Assembly (NCBI GenBank): GCA_046330315.1
Contig: JAXLSZ010000007.1
Location: 248,001-312,000 of the forward strand
Source of the DNA: JAXLSZ01 sp046330315
GTDB lineage: Bacteria; Actinomycetota; Thermoleophilia; Solirubrobacterales; 70-9
Reading direction: 5' to 3'
Length of the DNA stretch: 64,000 nucleotides
Shown here piece after piece: positions 18,622-26,360 of the stretch. The first letter of the stretch is position 1. Each line of letters starts with the position of its first letter. The translations under genes were made by a program, and so were the position numbers. The notes under the pieces were generated by a model, which saw only the letters and a program-made list of their open reading frames with translations, did not search any database and was not told the origin of the DNA.

Positions 18622-20913
18622 TTGCAGGGCTTGCCGATCGAACCCCCGCTGCCGATAGCACCGACCGTGAGGAACGCGCTGCCCGTCAGGTATCCGCAGC
18701 CCCCCGGCGACCGGCGGGCGGGGGCGCATCGGCACACCGAGGCCGGACGGCCCCGGCGCCCCGAAGCCACGGCGGCGGGCGGTAATGCCACGGCGGCGGG
18801 TGGTCTCGCCACGGCGGCGGGTGGTCTCGCCGGCCGCCTGATCGCAGCTGACGGCGCCGGAGCCGGCGAGCCCGGGCCGGTCCGGGGCCGCCGCTTGCTG
18901 GCGCTGGCCCTTTTCGGCGCGATCGGGCTGGTCGCGTTGCACGACTTCACGGGCGTTGGCGGCCCCGGCTTGGACTACTTCTTCAGCGGACCCTTCTACA
19001 TCTCGGTGATGGCGGCCAGCGCCGCCGCGTGCACCGCTCGCGCCCTCCTCGTCGAGCGGGAGCGAGGTGCCTGGGCGGCTCTCGCCGCGGCGATCCTCGC
19101 CTGGTTGCTGGCCGAGGCCTGGTGGACCTTCGCCTACTACAGCGATCCATCGCCGCCGTCACCGTCCCCGGCGGACCTCGGCTACCTGCTCTTCTACCCG
19201 CTGTCGATCGGCGGGCTCGCCCTGCTGGTGCGGGACAGGATGTGGGAGATCGACCGTCGCCTCTGGTTGGACGCCCTGGTCAGCGCCCTCGGAACCGCCG
19301 CCCTGGGCACGACGTTCGTGTTCGACTACGTCTCGGACCGCACCAGCGGCAGCACGCCCGAGGTCCTGACAACTCTGGCCTACCCGCTTCTCGACATCGC
19401 CCTGCTGAGCGCCATCGTCGGCGTCATCGCCCTAACCGGGTGGAGGCCCGGCCGGTCCTGGACGCTCCTGCTGATCGGCATGGCGGCGATGGTGGCGGCA
19501 GACATCGGGTACAGCTTCATGGCCGCGAGCTACTCGGCCGGCAACTGGACCGAGCCGGTCTACCTGCTCTCCGCCTGCTGCCTGGGCGCAGCGGCCTGGC
19601 AGTCACCCTCGCCGGGCACCCTCCGGCCCGCCGTCGGGGCCGGCTGGCGCGGGATCGCCGTGCCGATCAGCTTCGGCGTGATCATCGTCGGGCTGTTGCT
19701 GATGCAGTACCTGCTTGCCGCCAGCACCCTCTCCGTGGCGCTCACCGCCGCCACGGTCATCGCCATCCTGCTCAGCCTCGCCGCCGGGCTGCGAGAGAAC
19801 GAGAGCCTGCTCGAGCAGGTGCGCACCGACCCGCTCACCGGCCTCGGGAACCACGGCCGCCTGCAGGTCGACCTCGAGCATGCCTGCCACTCCTCGAGGC
19901 TGTCCGAGCCGTCGGCTCTGGTCCTCTTCGACCTCGACGGGTTCAAGCTCTACAACGACACCTTCGGGCACCCGGCCGGGGACGCATTGCTGAAGAGGCT
20001 CGGCGCCCGGCTGACGGAGGCCGCGGGCTCCGACGGCGGCGCCTACAGGACCGGGGGCGACGAGTTCTGCCTGCTGCTCAGCTGCCCGGCCGGCAGGTTC
20101 GACGAGGTGACCCGCCGCGCCACCGAGGCCCTGCGGGAAGACGGCGGCGGGTTCCAGGTCTCGAACTCCTGGGGGCGCGCGCTCATACCCGAGGACGCCT
20201 CCCACCCCTCGGCGGCGCTTCAGACCGCCGACGTCCGCATGTACGAGCAGAAGGACTCGGGGCGGGTCTCGGCCGGAAGCCAGGTCGAGGAGGCGCTGCT
20301 CCAGACCTTGGAGGAACGCCGGCCCGATCTGGGCGCGCACGTCCACAGCGTTGCCGCGCTGGCCGCCCGGGTGGGCGAGCGCATCGGCCTCGAACCCGGC
20401 GAGCTCACCCTGCTGCGCCGTGCCGGGGAGCTGCACGACATCGGCAAGATGGCGATCCCCGACGCGATCCTCGCCAAGCCGGGGCCTCTCGATCCCTCCG
20501 AGCGGGAGTTCATCGAGCGCCACACGCTGATCGGCGAGCGCATCCTCGCCGCCGCCCCCTCCCTCGCCCCGGTCGCGAGGATCGTCCGCTCCAGCCATGA
20601 GCGTTTCGACGGGGCGGGATACCCCGACGGCCTGAAGGGCGACGAGATCCCGCTGGCCTCGAGGATCGTCTTCGCCTGCGACGCCTACACCACGATGACC
20701 TCCGACCGCCCCTACGCGGCGGCCAGGTCCGCCTCCCAGGCGATCGCCGAGGTCCACGCCTGCTCGGGCGGCCAGTTCGACCCGGCCGTGGTCGAGGCGC
20801 TCTGCGCGGAGCTGACCGCCCCCGGATACCGGAGCGCCTGGGAGCGCCCCCGCGACGGCCTCACGCCCTCCGGACGCGGGTCCCTGGGCGAGGTCGCCGT
20901 CAACGAGACCTGA
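18622..20913 (+). CDS. Membrane GGDEF / HD-GYP cyclic-di-GMP turnover protein
   Basis: Up to 763 residues. About eight to ten membrane helices span residues ~95-400. A GGDEF diguanylate cyclase domain follows (LTGLGNHGRL, LFDLDGFKLYND, TGGDEF intact; no RxxD inhibitory site just ahead), then a HD-GYP phosphodiesterase domain (ELHDIGK, HTLIGERIL, DGAGYP, CDAYTTMTSDRPY). The usual HHExxDG reads SHERFDG, so the first His of that pair is Ser. Opposing activities in one chain suggest a switch controlled by the membrane sensor. The start is uncertain: the first ~70 residues are low-complexity and contain a 21-bp repeat, so the true start may be later, just before the first helix. Confidence 0.85.
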   Translation: MQGLPIEPPLPIAPTVRNALPVRYPQPPGDRRAGAHRHTEAGRPRRPEATAAGGNATAAGGLATAAGGLAGRLIAADGAGAGEPGPVRGRRLLALALFGAIGLVALHDFTGVGGPGLDYFFSGPFYISVMAASAAACTARALLVERERGAWAALAAAILAWLLAEAWWTFAYYSDPSPPSPSPADLGYLLFYPLSIGGLALLVRDRMWEIDRRLWLDALVSALGTAALGTTFVFDYVSDRTSGSTPEVLTTLAYPLLDIALLSAIVGVIALTGWRPGRSWTLLLIGMAAMVAADIGYSFMAASYSAGNWTEPVYLLSACCLGAAAWQSPSPGTLRPAVGAGWRGIAVPISFGVIIVGLLLMQYLLAASTLSVALTAATVIAILLSLAAGLRENESLLEQVRTDPLTGLGNHGRLQVDLEHACHSSRLSEPSALVLFDLDGFKLYNDTFGHPAGDALLKRLGARLTEAAGSDGGAYRTGGDEFCLLLSCPAGRFDEVTRRATEALREDGGGFQVSNSWGRALIPEDASHPSAALQTADVRMYEQKDSGRVSAGSQVEEALLQTLEERRPDLGAHVHSVAALAARVGERIGLEPGELTLLRRAGELHDIGKMAIPDAILAKPGPLDPSEREFIERHTLIGERILAAAPSLAPVARIVRSSHERFDGAGYPDGLKGDEIPLASRIVFACDAYTTMTSDRPYAAARSASQAIAEVHACSGGQFDPAVVEALCAELTAPGYRSAWERPRDGLTPSGRGSLGEVAVNET
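18766..18831. repeat. 21-bp tandem repeat, three copies
   Basis: Units begin at 18766, 18787 and 18808 (GCCACGGCGGCGGG plus GGTCTC-like end). If the long reading of the GGDEF gene is right they encode ATAAGGL-type heptads; otherwise they lie in its 5-prime leader. Confidence 0.8.
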
Positions 20914-21033
20914 GCCCGGCCGGCGGCCGATCCCGCAACCTGGGGGTTCTTTTCGCGCCCCCGAGGCCCCCCGCTTGCGTTACGTCTGACACGAGCGCCA
21001 TGCTCCCGAAAACCCACCCGAAGGGACGGAGGC

Positions 21034-21207
21034 ATGGCCAAACGCATCTTTGACCAGGAGCAGCCGCGTAGCGCGCTGGCCCGTCGCCTCAACGAGGCAT
21101 TCGCGGGCTGCGAGAAGTGGACGACCGCACCGCCCCGGCCGCCCCGCGCGGTCGCCCCGCCCCGGGCGCCGCGCCTCACCCAGCTCGACGCCCGGCACTA
21201 CCTCTAG
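21034..21207 (+). CDS. 57-residue unknown protein, Arg/Pro-rich
   Basis: A strong GGACGGAGG ribosome binding site stands directly before the ATG. The protein starts MAKRIFDQEQPRSALARRL, has a single Cys, becomes Pro/Arg-rich and ends LDARHYL. I do not recognise it. No membrane helix. It follows the GGDEF/HD-GYP gene by 120 nt, with a short G5/C5 hairpin around 20941-20962 between them. Its TAG stop interlocks with the TAG of the convergent deacetylase gene in a shared CTAG. The ribosome binding site and a non-repetitive N-terminus support a real gene; the composition leaves doubt. Confidence 0.5.
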   Translation: MAKRIFDQEQPRSALARRLNEAFAGCEKWTTAPPRPPRAVAPPRAPRLTQLDARHYL

Positions 21208-21944
21208 ACCCCCACACCCCCGGCTCCAGAGCCCACACCCCCGCCGCGCCCGGCCCTCAGGGGGGCCACCTCGAGGCCGGCTTCGCCGACCCGCGCGAGG
21301 ATGATCGGCAGCGCCTCCGCCGTGACCCGCCAGGATCCCGGGGCGCTGTAGTGGTCGGCGTCGTGCAGGAGCAGCACGTCGCCGTCGCTGAGGCGCCCCG
21401 CGCAGCGCCCGGCGACCGAGCCGGGAGTCGCCGCGGCGGACCAGTCCCGGCCCCACCGCGACCAGAGCACCGGGACCAGCCCGGCCCGGCGGATCACCGC
21501 CAGGCCGACCCCGCTGAAGATCCCGTAGGGCGGCCGGTAGAGGTCCACGGCGCGCCCCGCCGCGTCCTCGATCAGCGCGCGCGCCCTGGCGGTGTCGGTG
21601 CGCAGCTCACCCGGCGTGAGGCGAAGCTGGTTGCGGTGGCGATGGCAGTGAAGGGCCACCCCGTGGCCCCCGGCGGCGATCTCGGCGACCAGGGAGGGCC
21701 GGCGCTCGACCTGCTCGGAGGCCAGGAAGAAGGTCGCCTGCGCCCCCGCTTCGCGCAGCGTCTCGAGGATGCGGGGGGTGCCCCGGGGATGCGGCCCGTC
21801 GTCGAAGGTCAGCACCACCCCCGGACCGCGGTTGCGCTGCTGGATCCCCAGCGCCGGGGCGAGCCCGGGAAGCACGGGCGCCAGCGCCGGGCCGGCGTAG
21901 GCGATCGCCGCCGAGGCCCCGGCCAGAAGACCGGAGCGGCTCAA
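21204..21944 (-). CDS. Polysaccharide deacetylase family protein (CE4 / NodB fold)
   Basis: 246 residues. Its N-terminus is a short hydrophobic anchor or signal (GLLAGASAAIAYAGPALAP). All five NodB motifs are visible: TFDDGPHP (catalytic and metal Asp), HCHRH (metal His pair), RPPYG, WGRDW and LLHD. It should be an extracytoplasmic metal-dependent N-deacetylase or deformylase of a glycan or lipid-linked sugar. I start it at a TTG that overlaps the stop of the fusion gene upstream (TTGA), which implies coupled translation. Confidence 0.87.
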   Translation of the reverse strand: MSRSGLLAGASAAIAYAGPALAPVLPGLAPALGIQQRNRGPGVVLTFDDGPHPRGTPRILETLREAGAQATFFLASEQVERRPSLVAEIAAGGHGVALHCHRHRNQLRLTPGELRTDTARARALIEDAAGRAVDLYRPPYGIFSGVGLAVIRRAGLVPVLWSRWGRDWSAAATPGSVAGRCAGRLSDGDVLLLHDADHYSAPGSWRVTAEALPIILARVGEAGLEVAPLRAGRGGGVGSGAGGVGV

Positions 21945-24280
21945 GGCCCGCCGGAGGGCTCGCCGCCGCGAGCGCGGGGCGCGGTCAGGGCGGCCTTGGA
22001 CGCCGCCGAGCCGTTCTGTCTGCCGATGTGCAGCTTGCGCTCGATCGGCTTCGCGATCACCCGGTAGGGGGTCTCCCAGTCCATCGAGAGCGAGGCGACG
22101 ATCAGCAGGACGGTTGCGATCACGGTCAGCGCCGCCGCCGCTGCGAGCCGGGTGGCGCGCAGCCGCCAGACGGGCTTGGGCCTGATCCGCGGGCGGGCAC
22201 CGAGCGCGCGGGAGGCGATCGAGGGGAGGGATGCGAAGTTCGAGGCCGGAGCGAGCCGCTCGCGGGTGAGATGGCGCAGAACCGACTCGAGCTCGTGCTC
22301 GGAGCGCGCCACCTCGGCCAGGCCGAAGCGCTCGAAAGCGTGGTTGTTGGCACGCAGATGGCCCACCGAGAAGCCGTAGGAGACGACCGGGCAGCCCCTG
22401 ATGTGGGCCTCCAGGACGGTGAGCCCGGCGGTCGAGTGGACCATCGCGTCGGCCGCCGCCATCCAGTCGCTCATCTGCTCGGTGAAGCCGACGATCCGGA
22501 CGCGCTCGGCGGCCCCGAAGCGCTGCTCGAGCTTCTCGCGCGCGACCTCGTTGCGCCCGGTCAGGCAGACGACGTGCGTGTCCTCGAGGGCAAGGGCCGC
22601 CTGCACGGCCCCCTCCAGGTCCCCCACCCCCCAGCCACCGCCGGAGACGAGCACCATCCGGGCGTGTGCGGGGATGCCGAGCGCACGCCGCGCGTCGGAG
22701 CGGGTGCGGGGCATCAGGAAGTCTGCGGAGATCGGCGGCCTCGCCCACTCCACGCTTGCCGGGCCGGCGATCCGCTCGACCTCCTCGATCGACTCGGGGT
22801 GGGTCACGTAGTGCAGGTCGATGCCGGGATGGGCCCAGAAGTGGAGCCCCGCCAGGTCCGTGATCGCCGAGTGGGCGGGGATCGGCAGCCGGCGCTTCTC
22901 GCGCAGCATGCCGAGCACGGCGGTCACCCCGGGGTAGGTGGAAATCACCAGGTCGGGATCGTGCTCGGCGATCAGCCTGAGCAGGCCGCGGGAGCCGAGC
23001 CGGTAGCCGAGCTGGTGGGCGAGCCAGCGGGTCGGCGCCAAACGGGCCAGGAGCCAGTACTGGGCGTCGAACAGCCAGGGCATCCAGCGGAAGGTCACGC
23101 GGGAGCCGCCGCAGACCACCGCGTGGAGGGTCCGCCCCATCGCCTCCAGCCCGTTGGCGATCTCCACCTCGCTCCCCGGGATCTCGCGCTCGATCTCGGA
23201 GGCGATCATCCTGGCCGGCAGGTCGTGCCCCTCGCCGATGTCCGCCGTCAGCACCAGGACCCGGGCGGGGCGCCGCTCGGCCCTGGTGCTGCCCGCCAGC
23301 AGCGCGGTCGGGGCGCGTTCGCCGTTGAGCGGAAGGGTGGGCAGCACCGGCCCAGGCGCCGGCTCCCTCGACGGCGCCCTGGATCTGCGGACCCACTCGA
23401 CGTAGCGGCGCACGCCCTCGCGGAAGGGCGTCTCCGCCTCCCAGCCGAGCTCCGCGCGCGCCCGTTCGCTGGAGATCTCCTTGCCCGGGAAGTCCCCGGG
23501 GCGGGGCGGCGTGTGCACGATCTCGCAGCCCCCGGTCATCTCCTGCACGGTCTCGGCGATCTGCAGGATGGTCACCGTCTCGTCGCTGGAGAGGTTGTAG
23601 ATGCGGTTCTCCGCCGCGGGAGCGAGGCCGTCGACGACCCCCTCGGCGAGGTCCTCCACGTAGACGAAGCTGCGGCACTGCTGGCCGTCTCCGGAAATCG
23701 TCAGCGACTCCCCGTCCAGGGCCAGGTCGATGAACCGCGCCACCACCCCGGCGGCCCTGGCCCGGGGCCCGTAGGGGATGCCGAAGCGGAGGATCGTGTA
23801 GGAGAGATCGAAGAGCTCGGCGTAGCCGGCGCAGTAGGTCTCGCCGGCCAGCTTGGTCGCGGTGTAGAGGTGGCGCGGCGCCGGGATCGGCGTCTCCTCG
23901 TCGACCCGGTGCTCGGGGCAGTCGCTGTAGACCCAGGTCGTGCTGCCGTAGACCACCCTGCCGACCCCGGTTCGCCCGACCGCCTCGAGCACGTTGAGCG
24001 TGCCCCTGGTGTTGATCTCCTCGGCCAGGACCGGGTCGCCGACCACGTGCGCGACGTCGGCGACCGCCGCCAGGTGGATGACCGAGTCGCAGTCGCGCAT
24101 CGCCAGGTCGAGGTTCGCCGGGTCGGTGATCGAGCCGGTGAAGGTCTCGACCTCCAGCGGCGAGTGGTGGGGGGAGGCGCTGAGGTCGAAGATCCGCGGG
24201 GTGATCCCGCGCTCGATCAGGCGGTCCACGACGTGCGACCCGATGAAGCCGCCGCCACCGGTGACGAGCACCCTGCTCAC
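21941..24280 (-). CDS. Fusion: NAD-dependent sugar epimerase/dehydratase plus MGDG-synthase/MurG-like glycosyltransferase
   Basis: 779 residues, one uninterrupted frame. Residues ~1-305 are an extended SDR: VLVTGGGGFIGSHVVDRL binds NAD, YTATKLAGE gives the YxxxK pair. After a Pro/Arg-rich linker, residues ~340-700 are a GT-B transferase of the MGDG-synthase / diacylglycerol glucosyltransferase type (VLTADIGEGHDLPARM, VLVSGGGWGVGDL, MVHSTAGLTVLEAHIRGCPVV). A C-terminal membrane helix at ~722-742 precedes a basic tail. The GTG start overlaps the aminotransferase stop (GTGA). No ATG, GTG or TTG with a ribosome binding site is evident in the linker, so I read it as a true fusion that makes a nucleotide sugar and passes it to a lipid acceptor. 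Confidence 0.85.
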   Translation of the reverse strand: MSRVLVTGGGGFIGSHVVDRLIERGITPRIFDLSASPHHSPLEVETFTGSITDPANLDLAMRDCDSVIHLAAVADVAHVVGDPVLAEEINTRGTLNVLEAVGRTGVGRVVYGSTTWVYSDCPEHRVDEETPIPAPRHLYTATKLAGETYCAGYAELFDLSYTILRFGIPYGPRARAAGVVARFIDLALDGESLTISGDGQQCRSFVYVEDLAEGVVDGLAPAAENRIYNLSSDETVTILQIAETVQEMTGGCEIVHTPPRPGDFPGKEISSERARAELGWEAETPFREGVRRYVEWVRRSRAPSREPAPGPVLPTLPLNGERAPTALLAGSTRAERRPARVLVLTADIGEGHDLPARMIASEIEREIPGSEVEIANGLEAMGRTLHAVVCGGSRVTFRWMPWLFDAQYWLLARLAPTRWLAHQLGYRLGSRGLLRLIAEHDPDLVISTYPGVTAVLGMLREKRRLPIPAHSAITDLAGLHFWAHPGIDLHYVTHPESIEEVERIAGPASVEWARPPISADFLMPRTRSDARRALGIPAHARMVLVSGGGWGVGDLEGAVQAALALEDTHVVCLTGRNEVAREKLEQRFGAAERVRIVGFTEQMSDWMAAADAMVHSTAGLTVLEAHIRGCPVVSYGFSVGHLRANNHAFERFGLAEVARSEHELESVLRHLTRERLAPASNFASLPSIASRALGARPRIRPKPVWRLRATRLAAAAALTVIATVLLIVASLSMDWETPYRVIAKPIERKLHIGRQNGSAASKAALTAPRARGGEPSGGP

Positions 24281-25317
24281 GGGGAGCTCCCGCTGCCGTC
24301 CTCGATCGCCGCCTCCCGCGACGCCGGGCGGTAGTAGAGCGGAACGCACCAGTGGTTCTCCGCGACCCAGTCGGTGTTGGGAAGGTCGGTCTGGTGGCCC
24401 ATGATCCGGTGGCAGGGCTGCTCGTAGACGCGGCCCGTGCTCCGCTCGATCTCCTCGAAGACCACGTATTTGTAGAGGCCCGACGTCATCCCCTCCGGCA
24501 GCAGCAGGCGCGAGGGATGGAGAGGGTCGAGGTGCTCGCGGGCGTGGGAGTTCTTCCAGGCGACGATCTCGCCCAGCCGCTCGGCCTGGACCAGCCCGAT
24601 CGCCGCCGTGAACTCGCTCATCCGGAAGTTGAGGCCGTCCACCTCGTGCTCGCTCTTGCCGTAGTTGCGAAACCTGCGGGCGAACTCGATCAGCCCGGGG
24701 TCCGAGGAGACGAGGATGCCGCCCTCGCCGGTCGAGATCGTCTTCGTGGCGTAGAGCGAGTAGACACCCGCGTCCCCGAAGGACCCCGGTCGCCGACCGT
24801 TCCAGGCGGCGCCGTGGGCGTGGGCGCAGTCCTCGAGCAGGAAGATGCCGTTGTCGCGGCAGTAGCCGGCGATCCGCTCGGAGTCGAAGGCGATGTGGCC
24901 GCCGATGTGGACGAGGATCGCGGCGCGGGGCCGGTGGCGCTCGGCCTTGCGCTCGAAGTCCCGGAAGGACATGCAGAGGTCCTCGCGGTTGCAGTCCACG
25001 AACTCCGGGCGGCCGCCTGCCGCGACCGCGGCGAGCGGGGTCGCCATGAAGGTGTTGGACGGGCAGAGGACCGTCTCGCCGCCGACGCCCGCGAAGCGGA
25101 GCGCGGCCAGCGCCCCGCCGGCCCAGCTCGACATCGCCAGGCTCGGCAGTCCGTTCAGCTCCCCCCAGCGCTCCTCCAGGCCCGACACCATCTGGCCCTC
25201 GGACCACCGCTCGGAGTCGAGCACCAGGTCCCAGAGCTGGTGCAGCCGGGCGCGGTCGCGGTGGTCGAACCCGATCGCGAAGCTGGAGGCGTCGGGGCGG
25301 GTGGCGTTGGCAGGCAC
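24277..25317 (-). CDS. DegT/DnrJ/EryC1/StrS family PLP-dependent sugar aminotransferase
   Basis: 346 residues from a GTG start. The Schiff-base Lys is in YSLYATKTISTGEGG; LLEDCAHAHGA holds the Asp that contacts the pyridine nitrogen, and RNYGKSEHEVDGLNFRMSEFTAAIGL is the usual C-terminal signature. The family aminates keto-sugars bound to nucleotides. The overlap with the epimerase-transferase fusion downstream suggests they act on one pathway: the SDR makes a keto-sugar, this enzyme aminates it. The 128-nt gap upstream (25318-25445) has a 6-bp GC hairpin at 25412-25428. Confidence 0.9.
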   Translation of the reverse strand: MPANATRPDASSFAIGFDHRDRARLHQLWDLVLDSERWSEGQMVSGLEERWGELNGLPSLAMSSWAGGALAALRFAGVGGETVLCPSNTFMATPLAAVAAGGRPEFVDCNREDLCMSFRDFERKAERHRPRAAILVHIGGHIAFDSERIAGYCRDNGIFLLEDCAHAHGAAWNGRRPGSFGDAGVYSLYATKTISTGEGGILVSSDPGLIEFARRFRNYGKSEHEVDGLNFRMSEFTAAIGLVQAERLGEIVAWKNSHAREHLDPLHPSRLLLPEGMTSGLYKYVVFEEIERSTGRVYEQPCHRIMGHQTDLPNTDWVAENHWCVPLYYRPASREAAIEDGSGSSP

Positions 25318-25445
25318 GTGCGCGGTGGGCCCTGGCGGGAGCGTGGTCGGCGTGAGGTCGAAGGGCGCGAGCGGGCTCGCGGGAAAGGCGCCGCAAGGCT
25401 ACCAATGCGCCCGGCCGCCGGACGGCCGCCTCCCACCCGCTTGGA

Positions 25446-26312
25446 TCAGTCCTCGCGGCGGGCCGCCGACTCCAGCACCCCGGCCACTCCGGGCGAGGCC
25501 GCGAGCGCCGCGACCCCGGCCACCGAGAGGGCCATCGAGACCCCGAGGACGAGGCCTCCGAGCGGGGTGTCGCCCCAGCTTTCGCCGAACAGGAAGGGGG
25601 CGAGAAGGACCGGCACGAGGATTTGGACGGTGAACATCGGCGGCGCCACGTGGGTCGCGGGGCGGCGCTGCAGGGCGCTCATCTCGCTGAGCAGGGCGAT
25701 GAACTCCGAGAGGGCGAGCGAGGCGAGCCAGGCGAGGGCGACGAGGAGCGAGCCGGCCGCGACCTCGTCGGTGAGCAGCTTGCTGACCAGTCCCGTCCAG
25801 GCGTAGCCGCAGCCGGCGCTGAGCACGACGACGAAGGCCGCCCCCGAGACCCTGCGGCGCCTCAGGTAGGGCAGCAGGGCGACGAGCGCCACCGCGGCCA
25901 GGGAGATCGCCAGCCGCGTGCCCGTGGCGTGGCCGGTGGTCCGCTCCGGGGCGGCAAGGGCGACGCCGGTGAGCCCGGCCAGGATCGCCGCGACCGCGCC
26001 GAGCTCGCGCCGGCCCGGACGCTCCCCCAGGCGGGTCGCACCGAGGTAGAGCAGGAGCAGCAGGCCGGAGGCGAGCACCGGCTGCACGACGGTGAGCGGA
26101 GCGAGCAGCAGCGCCGCCAGCTCCAGCGGCCAGCCGAGCAGGCCGATCCCGGTGGCGAGCAGCCACCTCGGGTTGCGGACCAGCCGGACCAGCAGCTTCG
26201 GTCGAAGCCCGTGGTCGCTGGGGACCTCTCGCGCCTGCAGAGCCTGCAGGGCGATCGAGAGGTTGTAGAAGCAGGAGGAGGCCGCGGCGGCGAGGATTCC
26301 CAGGGCCAGCAC
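25446..26312 (-). CDS. EamA/DMT-superfamily multi-pass membrane transporter
   Basis: 288 residues, with nine or ten hydrophobic helices in two halves (the second half begins near residue 155), the shape of drug/metabolite transporters. The end of the first half has the LTVVQPVLASGLL stretch typical of the group. GTG start. Substrate unknown: DMT proteins export metabolites or flip lipid-linked sugars, and the sugar-modifying genes next to it favour an envelope role (inference). TACGCT stands 7 nt before the GTG, a possible leaderless promoter. Confidence 0.8.
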   Translation of the reverse strand: MLALGILAAAASSCFYNLSIALQALQAREVPSDHGLRPKLLVRLVRNPRWLLATGIGLLGWPLELAALLLAPLTVVQPVLASGLLLLLYLGATRLGERPGRRELGAVAAILAGLTGVALAAPERTTGHATGTRLAISLAAVALVALLPYLRRRRVSGAAFVVVLSAGCGYAWTGLVSKLLTDEVAAGSLLVALAWLASLALSEFIALLSEMSALQRRPATHVAPPMFTVQILVPVLLAPFLFGESWGDTPLGGLVLGVSMALSVAGVAALAASPGVAGVLESAARRED

Positions 26313-26319
26313 GCAGGCG

Positions 26320-26325
26320 AGCGTA
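26320..26325 (-). promoter_or_regulatory. Candidate -10 hexamer TACGCT before the DMT transporter
   Basis: Minus-strand TACGCT, 7 nt before the GTG start; no ribosome binding site present. It follows the TANNNT pattern of other starts here. Confidence 0.35.
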
Positions 26326-26340
26326 TTCGAGCCTCGTGTC

Positions 26341-26360
26341 GCCCCGCCCCGGGGCGGGGC
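26341..26360. terminator. Perfect 20-nt GC palindrome after the ETF-QO gene
   Basis: The 20 bases are their own reverse complement (GCCCCGCCCC followed by its complement). The palindrome directly abuts the stop codon at 26361-26363 on the minus strand. There is no U-tract. Confidence 0.5.
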
